64,000 bases of DNA from Hahellaceae bacterium (GCA_016744695.1 JADGDV010000016.1:5202-69201); one strand, 5' to 3'. Positions 9,837-19,465 are shown, numbered from the stretch's first letter. The notes: generated by a model from the sequence alone, not told the origin. A program made the numbers and translations.

Positions 9837-11246
9837 CTATTTTTTCGCCTTTTTAGATATTAACTGATTCAGTTCCTCTAACGCATCACCAGAATAAACA
9901 GCCAAGTTCTGCATACTAGGCAAGGTATCACGGCAGCCGGTATAACCAAAATTCAACGACCCTGCGTAACTTAAGCACGTTATATTCAACGCACCACCGT
10001 GGGCTATAAGAGAAATCGGATACATTGCTTCCAATTTAGCACCGTTGTAATAGAGGGTTTCTTTAGGCCCCGGCACATTCGAAATGGTCACGTTAAACGC
10101 TGGGCGCATTCGCCCACCTAAACCGGACAACAATTGAAGAATGTAAGGTGACATCATCAACATGGTATATTGGTTTAAGGTATTTCTCGGGAGACTTTGT
10201 AAATGCTCCTTGGCTATGTGAGTGGACTCTTTAATTGTTTCCAATCTCTTTAACGGATCAGCAATATTGGTTGCTAGGCTGGATATCATAAAGCTTATGG
10301 CGGTACCTGTACCTACATCATCGGCAGGTCTAATATTCACGGGTATACCCGCTGTGAGCGCATGCTCTGGTAAACAGTCTCGCTCCATTAAAAATCGTCT
10401 TAATGCACTACCACAGAGATAGAGCACAATATCGTTTAACGATGCATCTGCATCTTTGGCTAGTTTTTTCAGCCTGTTCAATGGGTATTGCTGTGTCGCA
10501 ATTCGACGCTGTGCCTTTACTCGCATATTCAGCACTGACTGTGGCCCAACAAACGGAGCCGCTAGCTCATCACGTCCTTTAACAGCGGATAACACTAGTC
10601 GAGTGAGCGCTGCCGCTAATTGTGGTGTATTAGATGCCTGCTCTTTAACCGCATCAACCGCATGATGCATCACATCTTGTATTGTTGGAACATGGTCAGC
10701 GTCAATTCCTCTGGGCTTCTTTTTAGGGCCAACAGACCACGGAGCCAACATGCCCGTTTCGCTGGGGTCAGATGAGAGTATTCGCTGTAAAAGCCTCACA
10801 CCGCTTACGCCATCAATCAAAGAATGATGCATTTTTGTGTAAATGGCGTAACGATTTTTTTCTAGCCCTTCAATGATGTGGCATTCCCACAATGGTCTTG
10901 TAAAATCAACACGATTGGAATGTAACCGAGACACTAAAATCCCAAGCTCTCGCTCTCCCCCTGGTTTTGGCAGGGCTGAGTGGCGTACATGATAATCAAG
11001 GTCTATCTCTTTATCGATGATCCAAGTAGGGGCAATCAATTTGCCAAGAAAGCTAGGATAAGCCAACTTTTGGTTCCAAGGCTTAACCACATCAGAAGAC
11101 GTTTTTAAACGCTGAACTTCGTCCCGCAAAAAGGTTTTAGATGCATGCGGAGGTAGCGATAATATTTGCAAGTTCCCCACGTGCATGGACGTTTCTTCTG
11201 ACTCTACCGCCAACCATGATGCATCAAGAATATTAATTCTACTCAT
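9837..11246 (-). CDS. Wax ester synthase/diacylglycerol acyltransferase (WS/DGAT)
   Basis: 469 residues. The catalytic HHxxxDG motif is HHSLIDG (H140, H141, D145, G146), and the conserved later block NVTISNVPGP precedes residue 400; a PLWECHIIEGL strand comes before the active site. These bifunctional enzymes join acyl-CoA to fatty alcohols or diacylglycerol and work at the inner face of the membrane, where lipid droplets form. A second paralogue lies at 45162-46628. The pair supports storage of neutral lipids. The gene is preceded by about 210 bp without another gene; its own promoter is likely there. Confidence 0.92.
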   Translation of the reverse strand: MSRINILDASWLAVESEETSMHVGNLQILSLPPHASKTFLRDEVQRLKTSSDVVKPWNQKLAYPSFLGKLIAPTWIIDKEIDLDYHVRHSALPKPGGERELGILVSRLHSNRVDFTRPLWECHIIEGLEKNRYAIYTKMHHSLIDGVSGVRLLQRILSSDPSETGMLAPWSVGPKKKPRGIDADHVPTIQDVMHHAVDAVKEQASNTPQLAAALTRLVLSAVKGRDELAAPFVGPQSVLNMRVKAQRRIATQQYPLNRLKKLAKDADASLNDIVLYLCGSALRRFLMERDCLPEHALTAGIPVNIRPADDVGTGTAISFMISSLATNIADPLKRLETIKESTHIAKEHLQSLPRNTLNQYTMLMMSPYILQLLSGLGGRMRPAFNVTISNVPGPKETLYYNGAKLEAMYPISLIAHGGALNITCLSYAGSLNFGYTGCRDTLPSMQNLAVYSGDALEELNQLISKKAKK

Positions 11247-11457
11247 TTATTACCGCCTCTGATTTGATACATCTAGTCATGTATTTTTTGTTATAATTTG
11301 TCTTGCCCGATTCAATCATGAGCCTGGTACCTTAACGACACAGAGCCTACAACCGTAAGCTTACGTTTGTTTTCTCTATTATTAAAGCATTACAAGTAAA
11401 TCCTTGTCTTAATAGCCCTTTTTAATCAAATAGTTGCGGCTGACAGGCATGTTGCCT

Positions 11458-11817
11458 TTAATGACAAACCGATGTAATTAGATCAATCATAGGGTCTAAT
11501 GAGCCGATATGCGATGCAATTTCAACCTTTTTATCAGGCCACTTATCCATCGCCTTCGCCACTTCAGTGGGCATATCCTTAGCCACATGAGTGCCAGCAG
11601 AAAGGAAATAAGGCAATATTAGCAACTCTGAAGCTCCCTCTTCGTAGCAAGCATCAATGGCCATTTCAATAGACGGAGAGGCTAGCTCTAGAAACGCGGC
11701 CTTAACCCCACTAAAGCCATTTGGTAATTGTTTTTCTACCCTGCCCGCTAGCGTTTGTACTTCTTCATTAGACGCTTGACGACGGCTACCGTGGGCCACT
11801 AGTAATAAATATTTCAT
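11458..11817 (-). CDS. CbiX-type sirohydrochlorin chelatase-like protein
   Basis: 119 residues, the length of the short single-domain CbiX form. LLLVAHGSRRQASNEE at the start carries the active-site His, and LLILPYFLSAGTHVAKDMP the second conserved region with its His. The family inserts Co or Fe into sirohydrochlorin. No cobalamin or siroheme genes sit nearby, so the metal and pathway cannot be decided here. The 281-bp gap to the divergent antiporter gene contains no other gene that I recognise. Confidence 0.85.
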   Translation of the reverse strand: MKYLLLVAHGSRRQASNEEVQTLAGRVEKQLPNGFSGVKAAFLELASPSIEMAIDACYEEGASELLILPYFLSAGTHVAKDMPTEVAKAMDKWPDKKVEIASHIGSLDPMIDLITSVCH

Positions 11818-12098
11818 GTTATGGTCTCAAAATTGAAAGGTCCGCTTTTCATGGTAGCTATAAGTTCGGGTTCATTATGGTCAATAACTATATACTCAGT
11901 CTAGATAAAAACAATGCGCTACCATGTTGCTTGTGCCCCATAAAAATACAACAATAGCGAAAAATCTCATACCGCCAACAAATCAACCACTCATAACCCA
12001 CTGAAAAATAATCAGTTTTTTATTTATCATTTGTGGCGCGCATTATGCTTTTATTCAATTATGAATAGATTAAAAGCACACTAACCTAAAGGCATACA

Positions 12099-13721
12099 AT
12101 GGATTCAATACTCGTTATCCTTGCAATCTCATTAACGCTAGCCAGCGTTTTAAACATCGTACTAACAAAGTTTTCTGTCTCACATATTATTGGTTACATC
12201 ATTACCGGTACCATTATTAGTAATATATTTAGTTTTAATGCCAGTAATACTCAAAACTCGCTAGATCTAATTGGTGAATTTGGCATAGTTTTTCTAATGT
12301 TTACCATTGGTTTGGAAATGTCTTTTTCTAAATTACATAAGATGAAAGATCTCATATTTTTTAATGGTTTTGTGCAGGTATCGGCTTGTACCTTATGTAT
12401 TTTTCTACTTTCCTTTTACGTATTTTCAATACCGGCAACCTCGTCGCTTGTTATCGCACTAGCATTTAGTCTTTCTTCTACAGCCATTGTTTTGCCTTAC
12501 CTTAAAAAATCAAAAGACATTGTCACCCCTTACGGTGAAAAGTCAGTCGCCATTCTAGTTTTTCAAGACCTTGCTGTGATTCCGATTTTATTGTTGATGA
12601 GTTTTCTATCGAATGACACCCTGCCTCTTGGCGAGGTGCTGTTAAAAACAGCATTATACGGAGCCATTATTATTGCCTTCATGTTTACATTGGGTAAAAA
12701 AATTATCGGCTGGTTACTCCATTTTTCGGCTAACGCTAGAATGGAAGAGTTGTTTTTAGGCTCAGTATTTACCATTGTTATTGGTGCGTCTTTAGTTGCT
12801 CATGAGTTAGGTTTCAGCTATTCATTTGGCGCTTTTATTGCCGGTATGATCATCGCTGAAACAAAGTTTCACGTAAAAGTAGAGTCTGATATTTCGTCTT
12901 ACAAAGATTTATTACTCGGCGCTTTTTTCTTCTCAATTGGCACCAAAATAGACGTTAATTATTTCGCTACTCACTTCCATATTATTTTTGGTATTTTACT
13001 CTTGGTGATGCTGATAAAAGCAGTCATTATCTATTTGTTAATCAAACGAAAGTCGAATAGAAGTGATTCAATCAAAACGTCTGTTGCTCTGTGCCAAATA
13101 GGTGAGTTTTCTTTTGCCATTTTTGCTCTGGCAAGCAATCAACAGGTAATACCTCAAGAGCTAGCCAATTTCCTTATATTGATCACCGTTCTGTCTATGA
13201 TAATTACCCCATTCATGGTGAATAATATCTATAAACTAGCCGCCTTATTTGTGGTTGAGTTTTTTGAATCAGACAAAATAACGCCGGTTAAAACCAGTGA
13301 TCATACGGTTGTGTGTGGCTTTGATATTTTAGGCCGTATAGTGGCAAAAGAATTGGCCAACAAAAATGTCGAGTTTTTAATAATTTCAGATAACTTACAG
13401 CACGTATTGCTTGCTAGAGAACGCGGTTACAGTGCTTATTTCGGGCATTTAGATAAACTAGCTGTATTGGAATCATTAAGCGTAGAGCAAGCAAAGTCTA
13501 TTATCATTACCGTCAATACTTTAAAAAATAAGCACATTATTTGTGAATCCATTTTAAACTACCATGCAGATGCCAACCTGATTGTAAAAGTGAATACAGT
13601 TGAAGAAAAAAGAGCGTTAGTAGATTTGCGTATTAATTCATTCGTTCATGCACAACATGAAACCGCAGTACTCTTGGTAAAACAAAGTATGGGACAAGAA
13701 CAAAGCGAGAAAATAAAGTAG
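12099..13721 (+). CDS. Kef-type monovalent cation:proton antiporter (CPA2)
   Basis: 540 residues. The first about 390 form a 12-helix Na/H exchanger domain with SHIIGYIITGTII, FGIVFLMFTIGLEMSF and the FQDLAVIPILLL segment typical of KefB/KefC/YbaL. From about residue 400 a TrkA-N (RCK) domain follows (VVCGFDILGRIVAKEL), which binds a nucleotide and gates transport. The protein exchanges K+ (or Na+) for H+ in the inner membrane. The RCK glycine motif reads GFDILG rather than the usual GxGxxG. It stands alone in its operon. Its osmotic role fits with the glucosylglycerate genes and MscS nearby, but this is only inference. Confidence 0.9.
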   Translation: MDSILVILAISLTLASVLNIVLTKFSVSHIIGYIITGTIISNIFSFNASNTQNSLDLIGEFGIVFLMFTIGLEMSFSKLHKMKDLIFFNGFVQVSACTLCIFLLSFYVFSIPATSSLVIALAFSLSSTAIVLPYLKKSKDIVTPYGEKSVAILVFQDLAVIPILLLMSFLSNDTLPLGEVLLKTALYGAIIIAFMFTLGKKIIGWLLHFSANARMEELFLGSVFTIVIGASLVAHELGFSYSFGAFIAGMIIAETKFHVKVESDISSYKDLLLGAFFFSIGTKIDVNYFATHFHIIFGILLLVMLIKAVIIYLLIKRKSNRSDSIKTSVALCQIGEFSFAIFALASNQQVIPQELANFLILITVLSMIITPFMVNNIYKLAALFVVEFFESDKITPVKTSDHTVVCGFDILGRIVAKELANKNVEFLIISDNLQHVLLARERGYSAYFGHLDKLAVLESLSVEQAKSIIITVNTLKNKHIICESILNYHADANLIVKVNTVEEKRALVDLRINSFVHAQHETAVLLVKQSMGQEQSEKIK

Positions 13722-13824
13722 CACGCTTATGGTATAAATAGTCAGCATTTAAGAGCAAACAATACTAGAATAAACACCACTAAATAAACAATTATCAGAC
13801 CTGGCAAAGGGGATCGCTATAAGC

Positions 13825-15273
13825 ATGTTGAATATCAACGATAAATCAATATCCGATCACGCCGAACAACACCAACGGATGCTACAAATTTTTGATCAAC
13901 AAAAAATTAAATTCCTTAACGCCCCTTACCCTGAAGCCAGTGAACGTATAGAGAAACTATTAAAACTTAAAAAATCGGTACTGGCGCTTCAAGAACCGTT
14001 AATTGCTGCACTTAATGCTGACTTCGGCTGCCGTTCAAGAGATGACTCCTTAATGGGCGATATTATGCCCTCCGTTGCCGCTATTAATTATTCAATGAAG
14101 CGACTTAAAAGATGGATGAGACCACAGCGAAGACATGTAAATATAATGTTTTTGCCTGCCAGTGCTAAAGTTATTTATCAGCCTATGGGGGTTGTGGGTA
14201 TTATAGTGCCTTGGAACTACCCCATATTTCTTGCACTGGGTCCGCTTATTACCGCATTAGCATCAGGTAATAGAGCGATGATTAAAATGTCAGAATTCAC
14301 GCCCAATACAAATAAAGTATTTCGTCAGATTATCACCAACTGCTTTACAGAATCTGAAGTGGCGGTTATTGAAGGTGAAGCAGATGTTGCAGCAAAATTT
14401 TCTGAAATCCCTTTCGATCACATGCTATTTACCGGCTCCACTCAAGTGGGAAGGCACGTTATGCGAGCCGCATCAGAAAACCTGACGCCTGTCACTTTGG
14501 AGTTAGGCGGTAAGTCACCTGCACTTATTGCACCAGACATACAGCCAAAGACAGCTATACAAAGACTCTTGTGGGGAAAAACGCTTAACTCAGGGCAGAC
14601 CTGCGTATCACCTGATTATATTCTTTGCCCAGAAGATAAACTTGAAGAAGTTATAAAAGAAGCGCGCACTCAGTTTCAAGTCATGTACCCATCACCTTCA
14701 ACTAACCCTGATTACACCAGTGTCATTAGTGACAGGCAATATGCTCGTATCAATGGTTTGCTACAGGAAGTTGAAACACAAGGTGCTCGAATAGAAAATC
14801 TCGCTAATGATGATAACGAAGCATTGAAGCGTCAGCGAAAAGTGCCACTCACACTCATTATTAACCCTTCAAATGACAGTTTGGTAATGAAGGAAGAGAT
14901 TTTTGGTCCATTGTTTCCTATCGTCACTTATAAAACAATAGATGAAGCACTTACTTATATTCATCAACGCCCCCGACCTCTTGCGTTGTATTTATTTAGT
15001 TTCGATAAAGAGCTACAAGATAGATGTGCATACTCAACCCATTCAGGTGCATTAACCGTCAATGACGCAGTAATGCATGTCGCTCAAGACGATATTCCTT
15101 TTGGTGGTATAGGGCCGTCCGGCATGGGGCATTACCACGGAAAAGAAGGGTTTTTAACACTGTCAAAAGCGAAACCTATATTTAGTCAGGGACGCTTATT
15201 TTTAGGTGGACTAGTACACCCTCCCTACGGCACGTTCATTCACAAGTTAATATATAAACTCTTTATTCGGTAG
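13825..15273 (+). CDS. Aldehyde dehydrogenase, coniferyl-aldehyde-dehydrogenase type
   Basis: 482 residues. The catalytic Cys is C260 in SGQTCVSPDY and the general base Glu is E226 in LELGGKSPAL; PWNYPIFLALGP gives the NAD-binding region. The N-terminus (MLQIFDQQK) and C-terminal IYKLFIR resemble the CalB/fatty-aldehyde class (class 3-like ALDH), which often has a hydrophobic C-terminal tail. It should oxidise medium- or long-chain or aromatic aldehydes with NAD. In a bacterium with WS/DGAT genes, fatty aldehydes are a plausible substrate, although the sequence does not settle this. It precedes a 2-hydroxyacid dehydrogenase and a TetR regulator on the same strand. Confidence 0.9.
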   Translation: MLNINDKSISDHAEQHQRMLQIFDQQKIKFLNAPYPEASERIEKLLKLKKSVLALQEPLIAALNADFGCRSRDDSLMGDIMPSVAAINYSMKRLKRWMRPQRRHVNIMFLPASAKVIYQPMGVVGIIVPWNYPIFLALGPLITALASGNRAMIKMSEFTPNTNKVFRQIITNCFTESEVAVIEGEADVAAKFSEIPFDHMLFTGSTQVGRHVMRAASENLTPVTLELGGKSPALIAPDIQPKTAIQRLLWGKTLNSGQTCVSPDYILCPEDKLEEVIKEARTQFQVMYPSPSTNPDYTSVISDRQYARINGLLQEVETQGARIENLANDDNEALKRQRKVPLTLIINPSNDSLVMKEEIFGPLFPIVTYKTIDEALTYIHQRPRPLALYLFSFDKELQDRCAYSTHSGALTVNDAVMHVAQDDIPFGGIGPSGMGHYHGKEGFLTLSKAKPIFSQGRLFLGGLVHPPYGTFIHKLIYKLFIR

Positions 15274-15290
15274 CAAGCACAATTGAGCTT

Positions 15291-15320
15291 TGGCCACTGA
15301 GTACTTTGTATCGGTGGCCA
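15291..15320. repeat. Inverted repeat in the gap after the aldehyde dehydrogenase
   Basis: TGGCCAC at 15291-15297 and GTGGCCA at 15314-15320 form a perfect 7-bp stem; TAC/GTA inside can extend it. No T-run follows, so it is a weak terminator candidate or an operator between the two genes. Confidence 0.4.
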
Positions 15321-15363
15321 CAACCGGATAAATAATCATTACAAGCAACCAGGATTTTCTTTC

Positions 15364-16317
15364 GTGGAAAACATTGTCTTTCTAGACCGCGCCACCATCC
15401 CTTCTCACATTACGTTGCCAAAGCTAGACACATCCAATAACTGGCAAGATTACCCTACAACCGAACCTGAGCAAGTCATTGATCGTTTACAAAATGCCAC
15501 GATAGCCATCACTAATAAAGTGGTGTTAAACGCAGCGATACTAAGTCAATTACCACAACTTAAACTAATAGCGGTATCAGCCACAGGCACCAATAATATA
15601 GATACTGATTATTGTCACCAGAATAATATTTCTGTAACCAATATTCGCGGTTACGCAACAAAGTCTGTACCGGAACATGTATTGGCAATGATGTTTGCTC
15701 TAAAAAGAAATCTTGTCGGTTATCATCAGGATATTCAAGCTGGTGTCTGGCAGCAGGAAAAACAATTTTGCTTTTTTACTCATCCTATTAGTGACATTGC
15801 GGGTTCTACGCTGGGGGTGATAGGTAAAGGTGGGCTAGGCAAAGCGGTTGCAATATTGGCTGAGGCCTTAGGAATGGCCGTATTGTTTGCCGAACATAAA
15901 GGGCAAGCTCACTGCAGAAAAGGCTACACGCCCTTTAATAAGGTGATTCAACAATCTGATGTACTCACCTTACACTGCCCTCTTAACCAACAAACCACAA
16001 ACTTTATTAGCACAAATGAATTTAATGAAATGAAAACCAGCAGCATACTTATTAATGCTGGCCGTGGTGGTTTGGTGGATGAAGCGGCTTTAATCACTGC
16101 ACTTAAAACACAACAAATTGCAGGTGCGGGTGTTGATGTTTTTACCCAGGAACCCGCTGACACAAGCAACCCCTTAATTGCCAATGCAGCCATGCCCAAC
16201 CTGATATTAACACCACATGTAGCCTGGGGGTCTGATTCATCTATTCAAACACTGGCAAACCAGTTAATTGAAAACATTGATGCTTACCTGGCGGGTAGAC
16301 CACAGAATCTAGTTTAG
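15364..16317 (+). CDS. D-2-hydroxyacid dehydrogenase (glycerate dehydrogenase/hydroxypyruvate reductase-like)
   Basis: 317 residues from a GTG start. The Rossmann motif GVIGKGGLG lies near residue 150. Catalytic residues are in order: Arg in NAGRGGLVDE, Glu in QEPADT and His in LTPHVAWGS. Length and pattern fit the HprA/glycerate dehydrogenase group, which reduces hydroxypyruvate or related 2-keto acids with NAD(P)H. If it produces glycerate it would connect to the glycerate kinase some 10 kb upstream, but that link is speculative. It is followed after 64 bp by a TetR regulator. Confidence 0.88.
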   Translation: MENIVFLDRATIPSHITLPKLDTSNNWQDYPTTEPEQVIDRLQNATIAITNKVVLNAAILSQLPQLKLIAVSATGTNNIDTDYCHQNNISVTNIRGYATKSVPEHVLAMMFALKRNLVGYHQDIQAGVWQQEKQFCFFTHPISDIAGSTLGVIGKGGLGKAVAILAEALGMAVLFAEHKGQAHCRKGYTPFNKVIQQSDVLTLHCPLNQQTTNFISTNEFNEMKTSSILINAGRGGLVDEAALITALKTQQIAGAGVDVFTQEPADTSNPLIANAAMPNLILTPHVAWGSDSSIQTLANQLIENIDAYLAGRPQNLV

Positions 16318-16381
16318 TCATATAACAGCTAATTTTGGTATACTTTAGGGCTTAAAATTAAACAACGGAAAAGTAGTAGGT

Positions 16382-17068
16382 ATGCCTCAGACTGTAAAAC
16401 CAAAGTCTCAAACCACGATTAAAGAAGCGAATAATCGTTATCATCACGGTGACTTAAAAAGCTCTTTGATTGAAGCCGCTAATATCATTTTAGTACGAGA
16501 CGGTGCCGATGCATTATCACTACGTGCTATTGCCGCTGAGGTGGGTGTTTCCCACATGGCACCTTACTCGCACTTTAAGAATAAAAAAGAACTCATGCAT
16601 GCGGTAGCCACAGCGGGTTTTATGCAGATGTCAGCTGCGATGGAGAAAGTAAAAGCGTCATTTGATAAACCTGAAGATTTAATACTAGAGTACGGTGCGG
16701 CCTGCTTAGAGTTCGCGACTAAAAATGCTCAACTCTATCGTTTAATGCTAGGCCAAGTAGAAACAAGTGGCAGAAAAAATAATCGAGCAAACACTAAAGC
16801 AAATACACCTATCAATGCTACAAGCAAATATCCACTATCAGACCTAGAAAGTTTTTCAAAAACACCCTTTATACTGCTAAGAGAAGCCTTCGCCATGCGT
16901 ACAAGCGATAAAGCCTTAGCACGCGCTCAGGCCATGGGAGCATGGTCTATGGTGCATGGTATGTCTGCGTTGATTATTGAAGGACATATTGAAGTGCCTG
17001 AAGGCGTTAGCTTAAAACAATTTCTAGCAGCTGCGGCATTTCAAACTGAGAAATTAACTCCCCACTAA
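16382..17068 (+). CDS. TetR/AcrR-family regulator with WHG-type C-terminal domain
   Basis: 228 residues. After a short basic tail the HTH starts at YHHGDLKSSLIEAA and includes LSLRAIAAEVGVSHMAPYSHFKNKKEL, the classic TetR recognition region. The C-terminal part (MGAWSMVHGMSALIIEGH) has the WHG motif of the TetR_C_33 class. It lies downstream of the two dehydrogenase genes and may control them, but no operator was identified. A hairpin follows the stop. Confidence 0.88.
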   Translation: MPQTVKPKSQTTIKEANNRYHHGDLKSSLIEAANIILVRDGADALSLRAIAAEVGVSHMAPYSHFKNKKELMHAVATAGFMQMSAAMEKVKASFDKPEDLILEYGAACLEFATKNAQLYRLMLGQVETSGRKNNRANTKANTPINATSKYPLSDLESFSKTPFILLREAFAMRTSDKALARAQAMGAWSMVHGMSALIIEGHIEVPEGVSLKQFLAAAAFQTEKLTPH

Positions 17069-17077
17069 ATACGAAAA

Positions 17078-17109
17078 AAGCATTACGCTCCTAGTGACTC
17101 ATAATGCTT
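17078..17109. terminator. Putative terminator between convergent genes
   Basis: AAGCATTA (17078-17085) pairs with TAATGCTT (17102-17109) across a 16-base loop, just after the TetR stop and before the stop of the convergent ferredoxin gene. The long loop makes it a moderate candidate. Confidence 0.5.
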
Positions 17110-17118
17110 CTTATCTGA

Positions 17119-17469
17119 CTACACCAAAATCTCTATATCTTCAGTAGGGAACGCTACACACGAATGACACCAACCATATTGCGCATCAGTGCCACGTAAG
17201 CGCGCTTCAGATGGATTAAATACGTTTCCTTTCACCACTTTTACTCGACAAAGACTGCACTCACCTGACCTGCACGCATTTTCAGCCGAATACCCATTAC
17301 GCTCCATGCTATTGAGTAAGGGCTCATCAACACGGGCTTTGAAACTGCCTTTCCCTTTTATAGTGACGTTCACTTCTTTAGCAGGCGATATATCCACAGG
17401 CCACCATCGTGTGGCAGGGTGGAGCCATTGACTCCATGTTTTTTTGTGCAACATAATCTCTACCATCAA
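17119..17469 (-). CDS. 2Fe-2S ferredoxin-domain protein, possibly the tail of a larger lost gene
   Basis: 116 residues. The plant-type 2Fe-2S motif is visible as ENACRSGECSLCR (three Cys), with the fourth Cys in GWCHSCVAF. The first about 35 residues (KTWSQWLHPATRWWPVD) are not typical of a free ferredoxin and look like the end of a preceding catalytic domain. The ATG at 17469 lies inside an overlapping frame that begins with a flavoprotein N-terminus (next entry). I suspect the ferredoxin domain was the C-terminal part of a redox protein whose middle was deleted. It may still be expressed by reinitiation. Confidence 0.7.
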   Translation of the reverse strand: MMVEIMLHKKTWSQWLHPATRWWPVDISPAKEVNVTIKGKGSFKARVDEPLLNSMERNGYSAENACRSGECSLCRVKVVKGNVFNPSEARLRGTDAQYGWCHSCVAFPTEDIEILV

Positions 17470-17542
17470 TGATGAAGGTTGATACGGCGGCAGTTAAGCC
17501 CGCGTTCCCCGCACCAATCACTACCACATCAAAATCTGTCAT
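17378..17542 (-). pseudogene. N-terminal remnant of an FAD-dependent oxidoreductase
   Basis: A good ribosome-binding site (AAAAGGAG) precedes an ATG at 17542. The first 20 codons read TDFDVVVIGAGNAGLTAAV, the FAD-binding beta-alpha-beta fold of the fumarate-reductase/3-ketosteroid-dehydrogenase superfamily. After that the frame loses similarity and ends at a TAA at 17378, out of frame with the 2Fe-2S domain it runs into. The initiation region of a flavoprotein gene is therefore preserved but its body is gone. Confidence 0.7.
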
Positions 17543-17721
17543 CGCGATCTCCTTTTATTTATATTCAAAATGAATAAGTTCTTTTAAACTTTACAGTGTA
17601 AAGCTAAAAGGAAGACGACCCCCATGTCAATAAAATAAAGTAATGAATTTATAAGATTAAGTAGACTGATCTATATTAGTAAGTAATATCAACGCTTAAC
17701 TATTACTCGAGAGCTGTACTT

Positions 17722-18549
17722 ATGATCGAACAAGAAATGACTCAGATACTGAAACTATACGATCTACTCGTCGAGTTTTTTGTTAATTATAGCTTTCAGC
17801 TAATTGGTGCTATTGCCGTATTCATTATTGGTTTGTATGCCGCTAAAAAATCGGCACAACTTCTACTTAAGTTCTGCGCTAAACATAATCTCGATATCAC
17901 CTTAGCCAACTTCTTATCTAACATTTTAAAGTTCACCGTTATGATTATGGTGAGTATTATTTGTCTTGGTAAGTTAGGGATTAGCGTTACACCATTTGTG
18001 GCCGCTATTGGCGCGGCATCTTTAGGTGCTGGCTTGGCGTTTCAAGGCTTACTATCAAATTATGGGGCAGGACTCACCATCGTCATTACTCGCCCTTTTG
18101 TCATTGGCAATACGATTACGGTGCAAGGCATTACAGGGGTGGTTAAAGATATTGCGCTAGGGGCGACTTATCTCACCAATGAAGAAGAAGAGATCATTAC
18201 TATTCCTAATAGGTTCATTACGGGGGAGGTTTTGCATAACTCACAAGAAAACAAACTGATTGAAACCGTTATTGGCGTCTCTTACGACACCGATTTAGAC
18301 CATGCTATAGCTCAAATTAACCAGGCCTTATCTGATATATCAGGTTTAGCGGAACGTAAACCACAAATTGGTGTAAGTGAATTTGCTGATAGCTCAATTA
18401 ACATTGGGATTCGTTTCTGGGCACCCACAATACAATATTTTCATATTCGTTATGAAGCCAACCTCGCTATTTATAAAGCGTTAAAACAAGCAAATATTAC
18501 AATTCCGTTCCCACAACGTGAAGTGCGTATGATTAGTAATGAGTCATAA
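17722..18549 (+). CDS. Small-conductance mechanosensitive channel (MscS)
   Basis: 275 residues, the usual length of E. coli-type MscS. Three N-terminal membrane helices lead to the pore-lining helix AAIGAASLGAGLAFQGLLSN, with its alternating Gly/Ala pattern, at about 95-115. The beta domain (NTITVQGITGVVKDI) and the C-terminal alpha/beta domain follow. It opens under hypo-osmotic shock to release solutes. It has its own hairpin terminator. Confidence 0.93.
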   Translation: MIEQEMTQILKLYDLLVEFFVNYSFQLIGAIAVFIIGLYAAKKSAQLLLKFCAKHNLDITLANFLSNILKFTVMIMVSIICLGKLGISVTPFVAAIGAASLGAGLAFQGLLSNYGAGLTIVITRPFVIGNTITVQGITGVVKDIALGATYLTNEEEEIITIPNRFITGEVLHNSQENKLIETVIGVSYDTDLDHAIAQINQALSDISGLAERKPQIGVSEFADSSINIGIRFWAPTIQYFHIRYEANLAIYKALKQANITIPFPQREVRMISNES

Positions 18550-18555
18550 CTGAGA

Positions 18556-18578
18556 GGGGAAAAGCTTAGGCTTTCCCC
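18556..18578. terminator. Terminator hairpin after mscS
   Basis: GGGGAAA and TTTCCCC form a 7-bp stem (extended by GC/GC with a bulged A), followed by TTTAAT. It separates the convergent mscS and hotdog-protein genes. Confidence 0.75.
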
Positions 18579-18588
18579 TTTAATATTC

Positions 18589-19026
18589 TTAGTGCTTAAC
18601 ATTCATCGTTATGTCGGCAGTAAAACACTTAGTGCCTTCATTATCATAAGCCGCCACGGGCACAACAATCTCACCCGGCTGGCTAAAATCGATACCCTCT
18701 CCGTCTGCCACCACTTTTAAGTCAGTTTTTGCTTTAGCCAGATACTTCACGCTCATTGCTTGAGGTATCCATCGAGCGCCTTTGGGTATAGACGCATCCG
18801 TCATGGTCCCGCCAACTAACTCAGCGGCATTACACATAGCTATCGCATGAACAGAGCCAATGTGATTATGAACTTTCTTCTGATTCCTTAGCAGCACTTC
18901 AGCATAGCCTGGACGAAGCTCAACAAACTCCGGGTCAATAGTAGAAAAATAGGGCGCTACCTGAGTAACCAGTTTAGAAAACTGCTCAGCACCGACATTT
19001 TTGTACATCTCTAGAAATTGGCTCAT
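18589..19026 (-). CDS. Hotdog-fold DUF4442 protein (thioesterase-like)
   Basis: 145 residues. HNHIGSVHAIAMCNAAELVGG is the central hotdog helix region with the preceding His/Asn pattern of PaaI-like and DUF4442 proteins; the strands FVELRPGYAEVLL and ECFTADITMNV-type ends complete the fold. It probably binds or hydrolyses an acyl thioester in the cytosol. It lies 25 bp downstream of a MarR regulator on the same strand and is most likely controlled by it. Confidence 0.82.
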   Translation of the reverse strand: MSQFLEMYKNVGAEQFSKLVTQVAPYFSTIDPEFVELRPGYAEVLLRNQKKVHNHIGSVHAIAMCNAAELVGGTMTDASIPKGARWIPQAMSVKYLAKAKTDLKVVADGEGIDFSQPGEIVVPVAAYDNEGTKCFTADITMNVKH

Positions 19027-19051
19027 ATTATATTCCTCGTTAGTTAACGTT

Positions 19052-19465
19052 TTAAAACCGCGTGATTAAATGACTAAGAAAACGCACGACAGTGTCGATC
19101 TCGTCATCACTAAACTCTTCAGTAATGGACTCATTCATTTCTTTCAATAAAGGAAAAGCCACATCGAGTTTTGACTTACCTGTATCAGTCAAAAACACTC
19201 TGGAAGCGCGCCCATCATTCTCACAAGGCTCTTTACGGATCAAACCGTTTTTCTCCATACGGTTAGCCAGCCCCGTAACAGCCGAATTATTTAAACTAAG
19301 TGACTGACTCAGTTCTTTCAGCAAACAACCATCGTTTTTCGCCAGCAAAAACATCGCCGCTACCTGAGTAACAGTGATGCCCAAGTTTGTTTCACAGCGT
19401 TTATCAACATGCTTATACAATTTGTGTTGCGCCATATTCATTAAGAAAAAGAGTCTTTTATCCAC
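19052..19465 (-). CDS. MarR-family regulator
   Basis: 137 residues from a GTG start with GAGGCGG upstream. The winged-helix part reads LKELSQSLSLNNSAVTGLANRMEKNGLIRKEPCENDGR, with the wing DGRASRVFLTDTG. It binds DNA as a dimer, and a perfect palindrome lies directly upstream (19482-19519). It most likely represses its own operon with the DUF4442 gene; the ligand may be an acyl or phenolic compound. This is inference from the family. Confidence 0.9.
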   Translation of the reverse strand: MDKRLFFLMNMAQHKLYKHVDKRCETNLGITVTQVAAMFLLAKNDGCLLKELSQSLSLNNSAVTGLANRMEKNGLIRKEPCENDGRASRVFLTDTGKSKLDVAFPLLKEMNESITEEFSDDEIDTVVRFLSHLITRF

